Of a stretch of DNA of 64,000 nt, positions 62,244-64,000 are shown in pieces. A program made the position numbers and the translations under genes. This DNA comes from Drosophila miranda (taxonomy: Eukaryota; Arthropoda; Insecta; Diptera; Drosophilidae): assembly GCF_003369915.1 (NCBI RefSeq), contig NC_046675.1, positions 15,934,001 to 15,998,000 of the forward strand. Reading direction: 5' to 3'. Positions within the stretch are counted from its first letter, which is position 1. Every line of letters starts with the position of its first letter. The notes below the pieces were generated by a model. That model was given only the letters and a program-made list of their open reading frames with translations. It was not told the origin of the DNA and ran no database searches.

Positions 62244-64000
62244 CTAATGTAGGATACACATAATTAGTAAGGGCCTGGCTATCCACTTGACTGGAATAAT
62301 ATCATGTGACGTTTGCATATTTGGCTTAGAGGTGTGTCATATCTATCCCTAATGCGTGTGTGCTTCTCTTTGTGTGACTGGATGAATGAACGCTTAGTTA
62401 TGTGCGTCATAGATGGTAGGCGGCGGGCATCGGCATCGGCACCGGCATTGTAACCAGATGAATCAGTTATCCCCTTCCCAACCATTGTATGTAGATCCCC
62501 ACCAAATTCTGGGAATTCACATACAAGGGCATAGCGACAAGAGATGGTTTAGAGCCAGATACAGACAGCTCAATGCCAAGATTTTCTTGGTTGGTTTTCT
62601 GTATTGCCCCAATTGAACGAAATGCTTTCCAAATTGAAGATCGTAAATCGTGCCGCGTCAAGAGGGGCTGAGTTAATTGTTTATGCCAAAAACATGGAGG
62701 CAAAGCACATTAAATAAACAAATCAACATACGCCAAGTAAATAACAAGAAAGAGAGTCTATCGTTCAGACCCCGAAGCGTTTAATACTCTAGCAGATAGA
62801 TGGGACTCCAAAGCGATCTTTTGTGGTCTAAATTAGACGAAATAATCAGATGAAAGTGATTTTTCTAAAGGATGTGGAGTGTGGTTGGTAGAGTGGTTTT
62901 GGGAACAAGGTGTTCATGCTGCTGGCAGCAAAGAGAAGGGTATGTACGAAGCTACAGCTTGGAGACCAGCTTTAATGCCGATCAGCAATGTGAGAGTAGG
63001 AAATACTCGGTCATCATTGATAGTCATAACACCCTCTGATCGGGTATAGGAAGCTGCCAGAGATCCAGAGTGGGTGTGACGTGCTGTGGAACGCTTCTGT
63101 GAATAATTATTTTGAAAATCTCACATTTTATTTAGGTATCATCTAGTGCAGTGCAACAGTAGGCTGTCTATCTATATGTACATATGGCAAGGCCCACCCA
63201 AATGCCAATTGGGGTGCCGCTGCCGCTGCCGCCGCCGCCGCTCCGCTCTTTCATTAATCTCTTTATGGCCGCACACAAATTGGCAGAGCCTCCGCAACCA
63301 GATAAGAATGAGCGCCAGAAGCGGACAAAAGGCAAGAGCGCGCCGCACACAAAACAGATAGCAATGTGTGCCAAGTGCAAGCGAGATGGCCTGCCGCACT
63401 GTCCCGTCCCGTTCCAGGATGGGGCTTGGGAGCGAGGAGCGTAGAAGATGTGCGACTGCCAGTGCGCGTGCGAAACGCAAATATGCGCGCGTAACTTCCA
63501 TAAATCGCAGCTAATTTTTTCGCTGAACAAGCGGCGATCGTATATTGTTGTTAACCTATTATTATTACAAATAAGGAAAGGGGAGAACCGCTCTGCGCTT
63601 TAAGCTTTTGCAAGCAGAAAACAAAACCCCTGCCCCCCACCACTCTTCCAAAAATCAATTGAGTGTTTTTTGGGAGGAGCAGTGTGGAAAACGTCAGCAA
63701 AGTCAACGGGAGCGGCAGCGGCAGGGGCAGCGGCGCCTAATTAAAGCCAACAACAATACATATCTCGACTGTGATACAACCAGAGTCGAGAGCAGCGTTG
63801 GATTCCAATTAGAAGCGTCGAATTCCAATTAGGTGGGACGCTGCGTCATCAAACCTCCAATGACATTTTTGCGCAGTCCCCGCTGTCGCTCCATGTAGAC
63901 GTAGCTGGATTAATTAACCCCGCGTGTCCGCGTGACACATGCGCCACATTATACACATCTATACTCCACTCCACATATAGTATGTATGTACATGGGTACG
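62244..64000 (-). other. Upstream intron of kurtz (within-gene, non-coding)
   Basis: No arrestin N-domain exon is visible between the 62243 acceptor and the window edge, so this is most simply one intron at least 1.75 kb long. It contains (gccgct)n at about 63217-63243, a ggcagc-rich run at about 63706-63738, and an imperfect ACCCT-CGGGT hairpin at 63031-63045. Confidence 0.6.

Noticed and set aside
1-64000. tRNA, rRNA or well-known fly microRNA genes
   Set aside because: I looked for tRNA box A/B arrangements and for several familiar mature miRNA sequences and found none. A covariance-model scan would be needed to exclude weaker cases.

Overview
The window reads as a piece of a Drosophila nuclear genome. 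The evidence is short 55-80 bp introns with GTAAGT donors, a clear kurtz (non-visual arrestin) terminal exon, strawberry-notch, CNOT9/Rcd-1, MST-HMG-box and takeout-like homologues, TATCGATA (DRE) and TATAAAAG core-promoter motifs, and abundant CA/GA/GCT microsatellites. The obscura group is my guess from the general character; I cannot prove the species. Gene density is low. Most of the 64 kb is non-coding (intergenic or intronic), and most long open frames in it are artefacts of simple repeats.

Layout. 1-5150: non-coding, GA/CA-rich, promoter-like in places. 5169-5412: an intronless decayed fragment of an MST-HMG-box sperm-chromatin-type gene, followed by one copy of a dispersed repeat. 7856-8389: the intron-bearing relative of that fragment, itself broken by an 11-bp deletion. 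11885-12454 (minus) and 13336-17110 (plus): two divergent, apparently intact multi-exon genes, a small zinc-binding protein and a 1,196-residue strawberry notch paralogue. They share an inverted-duplicated promoter, 4-nt first exon and first intron, so both begin Met-Glu-Gly-Thr-Asp-Gln. 17347-17960: coding-like, frame-disrupted remnants. About 18,000-43,900: a 26-kb stretch without a convincing gene, with TAATTA-rich blocks that could be regulatory.

43961-44956: a CNOT9/Rcd-1 paralogue with no intron in its conserved domain. 45,700-46,200: good splice signals on the minus strand without a coherent protein. About 49,000-49,200: a DRE promoter with a truncated coding-like tail. 51310-51939: a small basic, repeat-containing protein gene, followed by decayed exons at 52201-52650. 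52,790-54,170 and 55,885-57,260: a tandem duplication of a secreted takeout/JHBP-like gene. The left copy is frameshifted and the right copy intact, and a second copy of the dispersed repeat lies between them. 61393-62243 (minus): last coding exon of kurtz. A probable long AU-rich 3' UTR lies to its left and its upstream intron to its right.

The genes do not form a pathway. The common theme is duplication and decay: five of the gene units are paralogues, retrocopies or broken duplicates. The most unusual feature is the inverted promoter-exon-intron module at 12.37-13.43 kb, which drives two unrelated proteins.
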